NCBI RefSeq assembly: GCF_004331695.1
Contig: NZ_SJSL01000002.1
Span: forward strand, 248,001 to 312,000
Direction: 5' to 3'
From: Pedobacter psychroterrae
Lineage (GTDB): Bacteria; Bacteroidota; Bacteroidia; Sphingobacteriales; Sphingobacteriaceae
DNA length: 64,000 nt
The position numbers were made by a program, and so were the translations under genes. Shown in pieces: positions 35,777-44,822 of this stretch; the first letter of the stretch is position 1; every line of letters starts with the position of its first letter. The notes beneath the pieces were generated by a model. That model saw nothing but the letters and a program-made list of their open reading frames with translations. It did not search any database and was not told the origin of the DNA.

Positions 35777-37219
35777 ATGGATAAAGCATCGATAATCGCA
35801 TCATCTTATCAGTTCAGTCCCACGGCTGAGCAGCTTGCTTTTTGCAGGGAGATGGCTTTATTTCTAAGCCGGCAACTGGACAAGCAATGCTTTATCCTGA
35901 GAGGCTATGCCGGAACGGGAAAGACGACTTCGGTGGGTGCCCTGGTAAAAGCACTACCACGCTTTTCCCTGCGCGCTGTATTGCTGGCGCCAACGGGAAG
36001 GGCGGCCAAGGTAATGAGTAATTATACAGGGCGTAAAGCACTGACTATTCATAAAAAGATTTACAGGAAAAAATCTGCGGTAGGTGTGGACATGTCATTC
36101 CAACTGGCGCCAAACCTGGCCGAGCACACCCTGTTTATTGTAGACGAGGCCTCTATGATTGCCGATGAATGGAACACCAAAACCGGTTCTTCTTTTTTAA
36201 AAGACCTGATGGAATTTGTATACAATGGCAAGAACTGTGCGGTAGTGTTTGTAGGCGATACCGCACAGCTACCCCCGGTAGGCAGTATTGATAGTCCTGC
36301 ACTCAACAAGGATTACATAAGCAAAAACTTTGGGATGCAGGTGACAGCGGTGGAACTGAAAGAAGTAGTGCGACAGGAAAAGAAATCGGGCATACTGGCC
36401 AATGCAACCATGCTTCGTAAACTCATCAACGATGCCGAAAGTAAAAATAAGGAGGATGACAAGCCCGACCTCCCTAAGTTCCTGACCAAAAACTATAAGG
36501 ATATTTTCAGGATGACGGGACTGAAACTGGTGGAAGGACTGGAATATGCTTACAGTAAGTTCGGAATTGAAAACTCGCTGGTCGTATGCCGGTCCAATAA
36601 ATCAGCCAATGTATACAACCAGCAGATCAGGGCAAGGTTGCTCTATCGCGAAGAGGAACTGACCGGAGGTGACCAGATCATGGTGGTCAAAAACAATTAT
36701 TTCTGGCTACCGGAAAATGAATCGGCAGCATTCATCGCCAATGGCGATATGGCGGTGATCAAAAGGGTGAGGGGTACTGAAGAGCGGTATGGTCTGCGTT
36801 TTTGTGAAGTAAACCTGGAGTTTCTGGATTTTCCGGAAGCAGGGCTGATCACCTGTAAGGTGATGCTGGATACACTGACTGCTGAAACACCGAACCTTCC
36901 TTATGAGCAAAGTAATAAACTTTTTGAGGGCCTAAACCTGGACTATGAACACCTGACTAATAAGCGGGAGCGGTTTAATGCCATTAAGGAAGATCCTTAT
37001 TATAATGCCCTGCAAATTAAATTTGCGTATGCCGTAACCTGCCATAAGGCGCAAGGCGGACAATGGGATGCCGTATTTGTAGATCAGGGCTATTTGACTG
37101 AGGATATGGTAGACCTTGATTTTTTAAGATGGTTATATACCGGGGTAACAAGGGCAAAAAGAGAATTATTTTTAGTAAATTTTGCTCCGAACCTGTTTGT
37201 TACTCCCGCGGAGGAATAA
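35777..37219 (+). CDS. ATP-dependent RecD-like DNA helicase (SF1B)
   Basis: A 480-residue helicase likely acting in DNA repair. Walker A GYAGTGKT is at residues 43-50, motif II is FIVDEASMI, motif III is VFVGDTAQLPPVGS, and the C-terminal motifs are TCHKAQGGQWDAVFVD (motif V) and LYTGVTRAKRELFLVN (motif VI). It lacks the RecD2 N-terminal extension and RecB/RecC partners nearby, so it is a stand-alone helicase. A ~60-residue charged insert lies between motifs III and V. Confidence 0.9.
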   Translation: MDKASIIASSYQFSPTAEQLAFCREMALFLSRQLDKQCFILRGYAGTGKTTSVGALVKALPRFSLRAVLLAPTGRAAKVMSNYTGRKALTIHKKIYRKKSAVGVDMSFQLAPNLAEHTLFIVDEASMIADEWNTKTGSSFLKDLMEFVYNGKNCAVVFVGDTAQLPPVGSIDSPALNKDYISKNFGMQVTAVELKEVVRQEKKSGILANATMLRKLINDAESKNKEDDKPDLPKFLTKNYKDIFRMTGLKLVEGLEYAYSKFGIENSLVVCRSNKSANVYNQQIRARLLYREEELTGGDQIMVVKNNYFWLPENESAAFIANGDMAVIKRVRGTEERYGLRFCEVNLEFLDFPEAGLITCKVMLDTLTAETPNLPYEQSNKLFEGLNLDYEHLTNKRERFNAIKEDPYYNALQIKFAYAVTCHKAQGGQWDAVFVDQGYLTEDMVDLDFLRWLYTGVTRAKRELFLVNFAPNLFVTPAEE

Positions 37220-37259
37220 ACAGCTATATTACTGACCCGAACATTAAGCCTGACCAATT

Positions 37260-37946
37260 ATGAGATTTGCTTACTCGATTAAACAAAAGATAAAAATTGC
37301 CACGCTGTTATTTTGCGTAATGGGCTGCAGCATCCTGATCCGTTTTTTGGAAGACAAAAGCGTCAAGGACATGAACGAATCATTTGTTTCCATGTACAAG
37401 GACCGCCTTATTCCGGCTACTGATCTCTTTTATGTAGCTCAAAATTCTTATGCTAAGCGTTCATTGCTGGAAAGCGCCTTGTATACACAGTTTGGCAGCC
37501 TGAGTCCAGGGAGCCTGACAGAGCAGTTGAATGTTTTCAATACCGTGATCGATTCACTGATAAAGAAGTATGAGAAGACTTTTCTGGTAGAGCAGGAAAA
37601 ACAGCACCTGATAGAACTGAAAGACAGGCTGGCCCATACGGAGCAACTGGATACTGAGCTTTTGCTGCTGCTGCGCAATAAGGATTTTGCCGGTGCGGGC
37701 AAGCTGTATGAAAACGCCGGAAGGGTGTCTTCAGACAGGACCATACAAAAGCTGTCAGAACTGATGGGCATCCAGACCAGGGTAGGTGAGGAGCTGATCA
37801 GGGATTCTGACTATATGGTGTCGGGAAGCAAACTTTATTCGTCGCTACAGATCGCGCTGGCTATTGTAATAGGGATTTTGATAGTCGGTATAGTGTTCAC
37901 TTCCAACGTGGTGAAAATCACCAATGAAAAGTTTAATTTAAACTAG
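37260..37946 (+). CDS. Membrane 4-helix-bundle sensor-like protein (MCP_4HB family)
   Basis: A 228-residue protein with a membrane helix at about 12-28, a ~155-residue periplasmic all-helical region, and a second helix at about 195-217, followed by only a short cytoplasmic tail (NVVKITNEKFNLN). This is the ligand-sensing module of chemoreceptors without HAMP or signalling parts. It is not read as truncated: it ends at a clean stop whose bases overlap the stop of the convergent histidine kinase (CTAG). It may work with that kinase (inference only). Confidence 0.75.
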   Translation: MRFAYSIKQKIKIATLLFCVMGCSILIRFLEDKSVKDMNESFVSMYKDRLIPATDLFYVAQNSYAKRSLLESALYTQFGSLSPGSLTEQLNVFNTVIDSLIKKYEKTFLVEQEKQHLIELKDRLAHTEQLDTELLLLLRNKDFAGAGKLYENAGRVSSDRTIQKLSELMGIQTRVGEELIRDSDYMVSGSKLYSSLQIALAIVIGILIVGIVFTSNVVKITNEKFNLN

Positions 37947-39262
37947 CCGGCCAGCGGCATAGAGATGATAAACGTAGAGCCTTTGTTCTCTTCACTTTCC
38001 AGCGACAAAGTACCGCCGTGCTGCTCTACAATATCTTTAGAAATATGCAAGCCCAATCCTATAGATCTTTCACCTTTAAGACCTTGTCTTCCTGCTTTAG
38101 AAAACTGGTCGAACAGCAATGTTTTTAAATTGTCAGGAATGCCGATGCCATAGTCTTTAACGCGGATCATACATAGCGTGTCTTTTTTTAATACTTCCAC
38201 ATCAATTGGAGTATTGGTTTCAGAAAATTTAAGTCCGTTGCCGATCAGGTTATCTATTACACGGTTGAATTTTGATGGGTTTACAGAAGATAAAAGCTCA
38301 CTTTCGTGCGCAATAAAGTTGATCTTTCTTTGCTCTTCTGAATTGGCCTGCCAGCTCATGCAAATGCCGCTCAGGTAGTCAACCATGTTGATATTTACCA
38401 TTTGAAAAGGTATTTTTTCTTCCTGTACTACTTCTATCAGGTCATTGATGATGTCTTTAGCCTGTCTGGAAGAGCTTAAGATCAGTGCTGCTTCTGTATT
38501 TTCTGTCCCTTTGTTTTCTTCCAGGATAATTCTGCTAAGGGCTTCAATATTGTTTAGCGGGTTGCGCAGGTCATGGGCTACAAAGCCAAGTATCTCACTT
38601 TTCTGACGGTTGAGCTCCTGCACCTCTATGTTTTTTTCTTCGAGCTGCCTGAGCTGGGTAAAGTGTTGTGACTTAAAGAAATAACTATACCTGGAACAGA
38701 TGTAAAGTACAAAAGCCAAAATGATGGCAGCACCGGTATTTAATATCTTTTGATCAAGATCTAAATTTGGTATGATCATCCCGATGATAAACAACAGGAT
38801 GGCATGTAAGGAAAGTATCAATATATATTTAAACTCAAGAGAGAAGAAAATACTGACCATAACAATACCGATCAAAAAAACGGTCATCGTATTTTTAGTG
38901 TTGTGCTGAGAGTAAATGAAGCTGATATAAAAAGTAATACTAAGCAAAAACATGCTAAATATCAAGGTCAGTATGTTTCGCTGGCGTACTGTCCATGAAT
39001 TGGGCTTTGCAGCGATCGTACTCACAATAATAAATATAGGACCCGCAGTGATCTGGATCATATTGCTGATATTGTATTCGGCAAAATTGGGCAGACTTCC
39101 CATTTCCTTATAGAAAACTACTGAAAATATCCTTAGCGTTGCGGCCAGCGCAAAGATCGCACTACTCAGGATTTTAATTTGCTTTACGTTTATATAACTG
39201 TAAGCTTCCTTAAAATCTGAGGAATATTTCTCGGGCGTTTTATATTTTAAAAGATTAAGCAA
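37943..39262 (-). CDS. Membrane histidine kinase
   Basis: A 439-residue sensor kinase with about six membrane helices (30-195), a short linker coiled coil, a HisKA domain with phosphorylated H230 (FVAHDLRNPLNN) and a HATPase domain (NRVIDNLIGNGLKFSE, KDYGIGIPDN, SIGLGLHISKDIV). There is no periplasmic sensor domain, so the membrane region may sense. No response regulator gene is adjacent. Its gene is convergent with the 4HB protein. Confidence 0.92.
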   Translation of the reverse strand: MLNLLKYKTPEKYSSDFKEAYSYINVKQIKILSSAIFALAATLRIFSVVFYKEMGSLPNFAEYNISNMIQITAGPIFIIVSTIAAKPNSWTVRQRNILTLIFSMFLLSITFYISFIYSQHNTKNTMTVFLIGIVMVSIFFSLEFKYILILSLHAILLFIIGMIIPNLDLDQKILNTGAAIILAFVLYICSRYSYFFKSQHFTQLRQLEEKNIEVQELNRQKSEILGFVAHDLRNPLNNIEALSRIILEENKGTENTEAALILSSSRQAKDIINDLIEVVQEEKIPFQMVNINMVDYLSGICMSWQANSEEQRKINFIAHESELLSSVNPSKFNRVIDNLIGNGLKFSETNTPIDVEVLKKDTLCMIRVKDYGIGIPDNLKTLLFDQFSKAGRQGLKGERSIGLGLHISKDIVEQHGGTLSLESEENKGSTFIISMPLAG

Positions 39263-39342
39263 TCTTATTGGTTTTGAAACAAAAATAAGGAAAGGAAATG
39301 AAGTTGTGTTATTAAATCCTATTTTTGCTAAAAAACAACCCT

Positions 39343-39753
39343 ATGGCCCTTACAGCAGCTATTGAATTTAATAGAGCCTTTTTTTTGAAGTTTTTGAAGT
39401 TCGGATTAGTTGGGTTTTCGGGTCTTATAGTTGATTTTAGTGTTACCTGGCTGTGTAAGGAAAAGCTAAAGATCCATAAATACGTTTCCAGTTCCCTTGG
39501 TTTTGTCGTTGCTACAGGTACCAATTATACGCTGAACCGCTACTGGACATTTAACAATCATGATCCGGCCAGTATTACCCAGTTTGGCAAGTTTTTCGTG
39601 GTGGCTGTAGTTGGCCTTGTTCTCAGCAATGCCATTATTTATTTGTTGAACGACCGGATGAAATTTAATTTTTACCTTGCCAAAGCTTGTGCCATTGGAA
39701 TCGTTTCTTTATGGAATTTCTTTGCCAATTATCTTTATACCTTTACGGGATAA
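39343..39753 (+). CDS. GtrA family membrane protein
   Basis: A 136-residue, four-helix protein with the GTNYTLNRYWTF motif. Start taken at ATG 39343 (MALTAAIEFNRAFF); an in-frame TTG at 39325 overlaps a TATTTTTG -7-like box (39320-39327) and is unlikely. It stands 12 nt before a GT39 gene, so the pair probably adds sugars to a lipid or protein on the outer face of the inner membrane, GtrA helping to supply the lipid-linked sugar (inference). Confidence 0.87.
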   Translation: MALTAAIEFNRAFFLKFLKFGLVGFSGLIVDFSVTWLCKEKLKIHKYVSSSLGFVVATGTNYTLNRYWTFNNHDPASITQFGKFFVVAVVGLVLSNAIIYLLNDRMKFNFYLAKACAIGIVSLWNFFANYLYTFTG

Positions 39754-39765
39754 CCTTTATTCCTG

Positions 39766-41472
39766 ATGGCAGAGAAAAAAAGACCTGAACAGGTATTGTT
39801 TATATTTTTGGGTGTCTGGACATTAATCAACATCATCCAGGCAAGCTTTGTAGAACTGCACGCTGACGAGGCTTACTACTGGGTATATTCCAGGTTTCTG
39901 GACTGGGGTTATTTTGACCATCCTCCGATGGTGGCACTGTTCATCAAACTTGGCGATGCTTTAAGCGCGTCAACATTGGGCCTTCGCTTATTTACAGTAC
40001 TTACCAGTACATTATCTGTATACCTGCTCTGGCAAATGCTGAAGCAATATGCAGATAACATCCGTCTTTTTGTTTTACTGTTTTCTGCCATTGTGCTGTT
40101 TCATGTATATGGCTTCATCACTACACCTGATTCGCCTTTATCTTTCTTTATCGTATTGTTTTTTTATATCTATCAGCGCTATGAAAAGGAAGATAAGCTG
40201 AAATGGGCTGTACTGCTGACGCTGGTAATAGCTTGTCTGCTATATAGTAAATACCATGCTGTCCTGGTGCTTTTCTTTACCATATTGTCGAATCTTAAGC
40301 TGTTAAAAAGGCCATCTTTCTGGGGGATTGTTATCGGTTCCGGGATTGCCTTTCTGCCCCATCTATGGTGGCAGTTTCAGAACAATTTCCCTTCATTCTA
40401 CTATCATGTTATTGACCGCTCTGCCGCTCCATATAAGTGGAGCTTTACAGGCGACTACCTTATTGCCCAACTGGCCCTTGCAGGTCCGCTGATTGGCTGG
40501 TACCTGTATAAATCAGTGGTGGTTACCAAAGCAGGCGATCCTTTTCTGCGCGCCATTAAATACAACTGTGTTGGCATCTTCATCTTCTTCCTGCTCAGTA
40601 CTTTTAAAGGGAGGGTAGAAGCACACTGGACTTTGCCGGCCATGCTTTGCCTCTTTATGCTGGCTTATGTCGCCATAGCACAAAAAGGGGTGCCTAAATG
40701 GTTTGAAAAACTGGCCATTATCAATATTGCACTGGTGGTATTGGTGCGCCTGATCCTGATCTTTCCTGTAGATGCCCTGATGAAGGTAAAGATTGTAGCC
40801 TATTATTTCGGTACTGAAGAATGGGCCGGACAGATTAGGGAAAAAGCAGGCACTAGCCCGGTAATTTTCACCGATTCTTTCCAGGTTCCTTCAAGATACA
40901 ACTATTATACACGCAGTACATTGGGTTTTGGTTATGACTCCAGGTATTACAGAAAGAACCAGTACGATATCTGGCCGCTGGAAGATCGCTTACGGAATAA
41001 AAAAGCCTACTATGTAATACAGGATAGCTTTGGCGATTCCATTGCGCAGGATACGATTAATACCAGTAAGGGAGTCTATTATGGCAGATGGCTGGATAAT
41101 GTTAGGATGTACCAAAAGGTAAGGATCAACCCACTATACGGCATCCATCGCCTGAAGCCTGGAGAGCAGTTTTCTTGCGCTGTATATATTTCCAATCCAT
41201 ATAATGAACCTATCTCATTGGGCAATGCTGGTGAAAAGTGGAAATGTTACGTGGAATATGGTTTTAAAAAAGATGCGGAGTTTGGAGAATTTAAGCCTTT
41301 TATAACAGATACAGAAAATATTAAGATAGGGGCTAAACAGTGGGTGCATGTAACGGGAGCCATTACAGCTCCCGATAGTCCAGGCAAATATAAGCTGGTA
41401 TTTTCTGTTCGTACCGATCCCTTTTCGGGAGGCCGCAACAGTGATATGATCACTGTTGAAGTGGCGGACTAA
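39766..41472 (+). CDS. Glycosyltransferase family 39 (ArnT/PMT-like) membrane protein
   Basis: A 568-residue multi-pass transferase that uses a polyprenyl-phosphate sugar donor on the outer side of the membrane. The first loop has the catalytic acidic pair in ELHADEAYYWVYSRFLDWGYFDHPPMV. Around 9-11 helices fill residues 8-345, and the remaining ~220 residues form a soluble C-terminal domain ending in a beta-rich part (SCAVYISNPYNEPISLGNAG). The acceptor is unknown. Its stop overlaps the stop of the convergent Dabb gene. Confidence 0.9.
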   Translation: MAEKKRPEQVLFIFLGVWTLINIIQASFVELHADEAYYWVYSRFLDWGYFDHPPMVALFIKLGDALSASTLGLRLFTVLTSTLSVYLLWQMLKQYADNIRLFVLLFSAIVLFHVYGFITTPDSPLSFFIVLFFYIYQRYEKEDKLKWAVLLTLVIACLLYSKYHAVLVLFFTILSNLKLLKRPSFWGIVIGSGIAFLPHLWWQFQNNFPSFYYHVIDRSAAPYKWSFTGDYLIAQLALAGPLIGWYLYKSVVVTKAGDPFLRAIKYNCVGIFIFFLLSTFKGRVEAHWTLPAMLCLFMLAYVAIAQKGVPKWFEKLAIINIALVVLVRLILIFPVDALMKVKIVAYYFGTEEWAGQIREKAGTSPVIFTDSFQVPSRYNYYTRSTLGFGYDSRYYRKNQYDIWPLEDRLRNKKAYYVIQDSFGDSIAQDTINTSKGVYYGRWLDNVRMYQKVRINPLYGIHRLKPGEQFSCAVYISNPYNEPISLGNAGEKWKCYVEYGFKKDAEFGEFKPFITDTENIKIGAKQWVHVTGAITAPDSPGKYKLVFSVRTDPFSGGRNSDMITVEVAD

Positions 41473-41765
41473 TTTGCGTCGTAAATAACAACTTTATCAA
41501 ACAGGATACGGAATTCATCCAGAAATGCTGTGTGAAGGTCATGCACCTGATATACATCATGCCCGGCCAGGTCTTCAAAAAAGATCGTTAATGAATAGGT
41601 ATAAGTGATGTCTACTACCGGGCGGTCAATCGGGGCCGGAGTACCAATATGAAAGGCTTTGATACCTTCAATTTTTTCCAGTGATGAAAGGCCATTTTTA
41701 AAAGCATTCTTTTGATCTTCAGTAGTGTCGGCTTTAAGCCAGAATAGAACGTGATGTGCTAGCAT
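41469..41765 (-). CDS. Dabb (stress-responsive alpha-beta barrel) family protein
   Basis: A 98-residue ferredoxin-like fold protein: MLAHHVLFWLKADTTEDQKNAF at the start and YTYSLTIFFEDLAGHDVYQVHDLHTAFL near the end with the conserved His residues. Dabb proteins form dimeric barrels and occur as small enzymes or stress proteins; the role here is unknown. It stands alone, convergent with the GT39 gene. Confidence 0.85.
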   Translation of the reverse strand: MLAHHVLFWLKADTTEDQKNAFKNGLSSLEKIEGIKAFHIGTPAPIDRPVVDITYTYSLTIFFEDLAGHDVYQVHDLHTAFLDEFRILFDKVVIYDAN

Positions 41766-41846
41766 AATGTATGTTTTTTACAAAGCTAGGTATTCATCGG
41801 GAGATCTGCCAGTATCCATATAGGATTTATTCAGTATCTGGGGGAC

Positions 41847-41879
41847 TTTGGGATTTAACATATTTTAACACTATACTTG
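41847..41879 (+). promoter_or_regulatory. Promoter of the MoxR/Bat operon
   Basis: TTTG at 41847-41850 and TATACTTG at 41872-41879 (one mismatch from TAnnTTTG) with a 21-nt spacer, the expected Bacteroidota spacing. The transcript would begin near 41886, leaving a ~58-nt leader before the ATG at 41944. Confidence 0.6.
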
Positions 41880-41915
41880 CGCCCATACTGTTGCGAAAAA
41901 AATAACCTTTACCTA

Positions 41916-41932
41916 ATTTTCGCAGCGAAAAT
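41916..41932 (+). promoter_or_regulatory. Hairpin next to the MoxR start, may affect the ribosome site
   Basis: ATTTTCG (41916-41922) and CGAAAAT (41926-41932) form a 7-bp stem with a 3-nt loop, and CCTTT upstream can extend it with AAAGG at 41933-41937. That AAAGGG is the only Shine-Dalgarno-like sequence, 5 nt before the ATG. The hairpin could limit translation; this is inference. Confidence 0.35.
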
Positions 41933-41943
41933 AAAGGGTATAA

Positions 41944-42972
41944 ATGGAAGATATAAATAACATTACTGAAAGTGCTTCGTACGGAACAGATATCCGCGCA
42001 CTAAACGAAATGATACAGAAAGAAAGTGCTTTTATCGATCTGCTTTTTATAGAGATGGATAAAGTCATTATTGGTCAGCGATATATGGTAGAACGCCTGA
42101 TGATCGGTCTGTTGGCGGATGGACATATTTTGCTGGAAGGTGTACCCGGGCTGGCAAAAACACTGGCCATCAATACACTGGCTAAATGCATTGATGCCGG
42201 ATTCAGCCGTATACAGTTTACTCCTGATCTTTTGCCCGCCGATTTGTTGGGTACGATGATCTACAACCAGAAAAAAGAGGAGTTCATTGTCAGGAAAGGC
42301 CCGCTTTTCTCTAATTTTATTTTGGCAGATGAGATCAACCGTGCTCCTGCCAAAGTGCAGAGTGCCTTGCTTGAATCTATGCAGGAGCGTCAGGTGACCA
42401 TTGGCGACAATACATTTGACCTGCCTAAGCCTTTCCTTGTGCTGGCTACCCAAAATCCGATTGAGCAGGAAGGTACCTATCAGCTGCCTGAGGCGCAGGT
42501 AGACCGTTTTATGCTGAAAGTAGTGATCGGCTATCCTAAAAAAGAGGATGAAAAGAAAATCATGCGGGCAAATATTGCCCCGCAGGGAATGCCTAAGCCA
42601 ACTGCCATTCTTCATACGGACGACATCATCCGGGCAAGGAAGGTGGTAAGAGAGGTATATATGGACGAGAAAATTGAGCAATACATCATCGATATTGTAT
42701 TTGCCACACGCTTTCCTGAACAATATAAACTGGCAGATTATAAAAACCTGATCAGTTACGGTGCTTCACCAAGGGCCAGTATCAACCTGGCGCTGGCTGC
42801 TAAAGCCTATGCATTCATCAGGAGAAGGGGCTATGTCATTCCTGAAGACGTAAGGGCTATTTGTCAGGACGTATTAAGGCACCGTATAGGCCTCACTTAT
42901 GAAGCAGAGGCTGAAAATGTAACCACTGAATCCATCATTACCGGAATATTGAATGCTGTAGAAGTACCATAG
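41944..42972 (+). CDS. MoxR family AAA+ ATPase
   Basis: First gene of the Bacteroides aerotolerance-type operon. The 342-residue AAA+ protein has Walker A GVPGLAKT at 66-73, Walker B with D129-E130 (FILADEINRA), ATQNPIEQEGTYQLPEAQVDRFM and a C-terminal lid. MoxR ATPases act as chaperones for complexes with von Willebrand (VWA) proteins, here encoded downstream. The DUF58 gene follows after 3 nt. Confidence 0.95.
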   Translation: MEDINNITESASYGTDIRALNEMIQKESAFIDLLFIEMDKVIIGQRYMVERLMIGLLADGHILLEGVPGLAKTLAINTLAKCIDAGFSRIQFTPDLLPADLLGTMIYNQKKEEFIVRKGPLFSNFILADEINRAPAKVQSALLESMQERQVTIGDNTFDLPKPFLVLATQNPIEQEGTYQLPEAQVDRFMLKVVIGYPKKEDEKKIMRANIAPQGMPKPTAILHTDDIIRARKVVREVYMDEKIEQYIIDIVFATRFPEQYKLADYKNLISYGASPRASINLALAAKAYAFIRRRGYVIPEDVRAICQDVLRHRIGLTYEAEAENVTTESIITGILNAVEVP

Positions 42973-42975
42973 TCT

Positions 42976-43851
42976 ATGGATACCAAAGATCTTTTAAAGA
43001 AAGTAAGAAAGATTGAGATCAAATCGCGGGGTTTGAGCAATCAGATCTTCTCCGGTGAATACCAATCGGCATTTAAGGGCCGGGGTATGGCCTTTAGCGA
43101 GGTGCGCGAATACCAGATGGGTGATGAGATCCGTACGATTGACTGGAATGTGACCGCCCGGTTCAACCATCCCTATGTGAAGGTATTTGACGAGGAGCGG
43201 GAAATGACGGTAATGCTGCTGGTAGATGTGAGTGCCTCCAAAAACTTCGGAACGCAGACCCAGCAAAAGCAGGAGTTGGCGACGGAGCTTTGTGCGGTAC
43301 TGGCATTCTCAGCCATTCAGAACAATGACAAAGTAGGGGTATTGTTTTTTAGTGATCAGGTAGAGAAATTTATCCCTCCCAAAAAGGGCAGGAGCCATAT
43401 CCTGATGATCATCAGGGAACTGATAGATTTTAAACCAAAGCATAAAGGGACGAATGTGGCCGAGGCCCTGAGGTATTTTACCAGTGTAATCAAAAAGCGG
43501 TGTACTGCATTTTTGCTGTCCGATTTTATGAGTGATACTTTTGAAAACGAGATCAAGATTGCCAACAGGAAGCATGACCTTGTTGCACTCAGGCTGTTTG
43601 ACCTGCATGAAGAGGAGTTTCCAGATTTAGGCCTGATACCGATAAAAGATGAAGAAAGCGGGCAGTTGGAATGGATCAATACTTCGGACAAGCAAGTACG
43701 CCATGCATTTAAGACTGCTGCTCTGGAAAGGAACGGCCGGCTGGAAGATCTGTTCAGAAGATCGGGTGTTGACTTTACTAAAATAGGTACGCATCAGTCG
43801 TACATTAAACCGCTGATGACATTATTTAAAAAACGTGAGGCTAGAAGATGA
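42976..43851 (+). CDS. DUF58 domain-containing protein
   Basis: A 291-residue soluble protein. The DUF58 core runs from SGEYQSAFKGRGMAFSEVREY and DEIRTIDWNVTARF, followed by a VWA-like fold with a DVSAS metal-site motif (VMLLVDVSASKNFG). It belongs to the MoxR-DUF58-Bat set and probably forms part of the MoxR client complex. Its end overlaps the next start by 4 nt (ATGA). Confidence 0.93.
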   Translation: MDTKDLLKKVRKIEIKSRGLSNQIFSGEYQSAFKGRGMAFSEVREYQMGDEIRTIDWNVTARFNHPYVKVFDEEREMTVMLLVDVSASKNFGTQTQQKQELATELCAVLAFSAIQNNDKVGVLFFSDQVEKFIPPKKGRSHILMIIRELIDFKPKHKGTNVAEALRYFTSVIKKRCTAFLLSDFMSDTFENEIKIANRKHDLVALRLFDLHEEEFPDLGLIPIKDEESGQLEWINTSDKQVRHAFKTAALERNGRLEDLFRRSGVDFTKIGTHQSYIKPLMTLFKKREARR

Positions 43852-44822
43852 GGAAGTATTTGAATTTTAGCTATTGTCTGTTGCTGGCTTTATTGTGTTT
43901 TGCCTATCAAAGCAGGGCACAGGATATAAAAGTAAGTGCAAAACTGGATAAAACTACGATTGCCCTGGGCGATCAGACCATATTGAGACTCAGTGTTGTC
44001 AGTCCGCTAAAGATGCTGGTTACATTCCCTGTACTTGCCGATACATTATCGTCAAAAGTACAGCTTGTGGAAACTGGTAAAATTGATACACTTGTGGATC
44101 AAAACAATCCTTCGGTGCATACCCTCAACAGACAATATACGATCACCTCTTTTGAGGCCGGTTTGCATATGATCCCTGCGCTTGCATTTGAGACTAAAGA
44201 TGGTAAACTGACTACGGAGGCATTGCCGCTGGAAGTAAATGCGGTTAAGGTAGATACGACTAAAGCCATCTATGACATTAAACAGCCACTGACGGTTTCT
44301 TATTCATTTATGGACTGGCTGAAAGACAACTGGTACTGGGTGCTTAGTGGGATCGCTGCCTTGTTGTTATTGGCCGGACTGGCTTACTATTTGAAAAAAA
44401 GGAAGATCATAACACCTGAAGTACAAAGGGCTAAAGAACCTGAGGTGCCCTTGCATGTATCCACTGTAAACAGGTTAAATGCGCTCAGAGAGAAAAAACT
44501 TTGGCAGATGGACCTGGTAAAGGAATACTATGTAGAGCTGTCTGATATCCTTAGGGAATACCTGGAAAAAAGATATGGTGTGAAAGCGTTGGAGCAAACT
44601 TCTGATGAGATCTTTGCCAGTACCAGGCAGCTGGAAATTGGGGAGCAAAGCAGAAATCAGTTAAGGCAGATCCTGATTATTGCCGATCTGGTAAAGTTTG
44701 CGAAAGGGATTCCTCAATCGTCCGACAATGAGCAGAGCATGGAAAATGCAGTCAGTTTTGTAATGGCCACGAAAGAGGCCGCTAGGGTAACCGATAATAA
44801 AGCGAATGATGAGCTGGTATAA
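43848..44822 (+). CDS. BatD-like membrane protein between DUF58 and batA
   Basis: A 324-residue exported and membrane-anchored protein: signal peptide (to about SRAQ), a beta-rich periplasmic part (about 25-150) like the beginning of BatD, one membrane helix (NWYWVLSGIAALLLLAGLAYYL, about 162-183), and a ~130-residue cytoplasmic helical tail (LREYLEKRYGVKALEQTSDE) as in BatD. It seems a short paralogue of BatD, encoded further down. The start overlaps DUF58 and the end overlaps batA by 17 nt. Confidence 0.75.
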   Translation: MRKYLNFSYCLLLALLCFAYQSRAQDIKVSAKLDKTTIALGDQTILRLSVVSPLKMLVTFPVLADTLSSKVQLVETGKIDTLVDQNNPSVHTLNRQYTITSFEAGLHMIPALAFETKDGKLTTEALPLEVNAVKVDTTKAIYDIKQPLTVSYSFMDWLKDNWYWVLSGIAALLLLAGLAYYLKKRKIITPEVQRAKEPEVPLHVSTVNRLNALREKKLWQMDLVKEYYVELSDILREYLEKRYGVKALEQTSDEIFASTRQLEIGEQSRNQLRQILIIADLVKFAKGIPQSSDNEQSMENAVSFVMATKEAARVTDNKANDELV

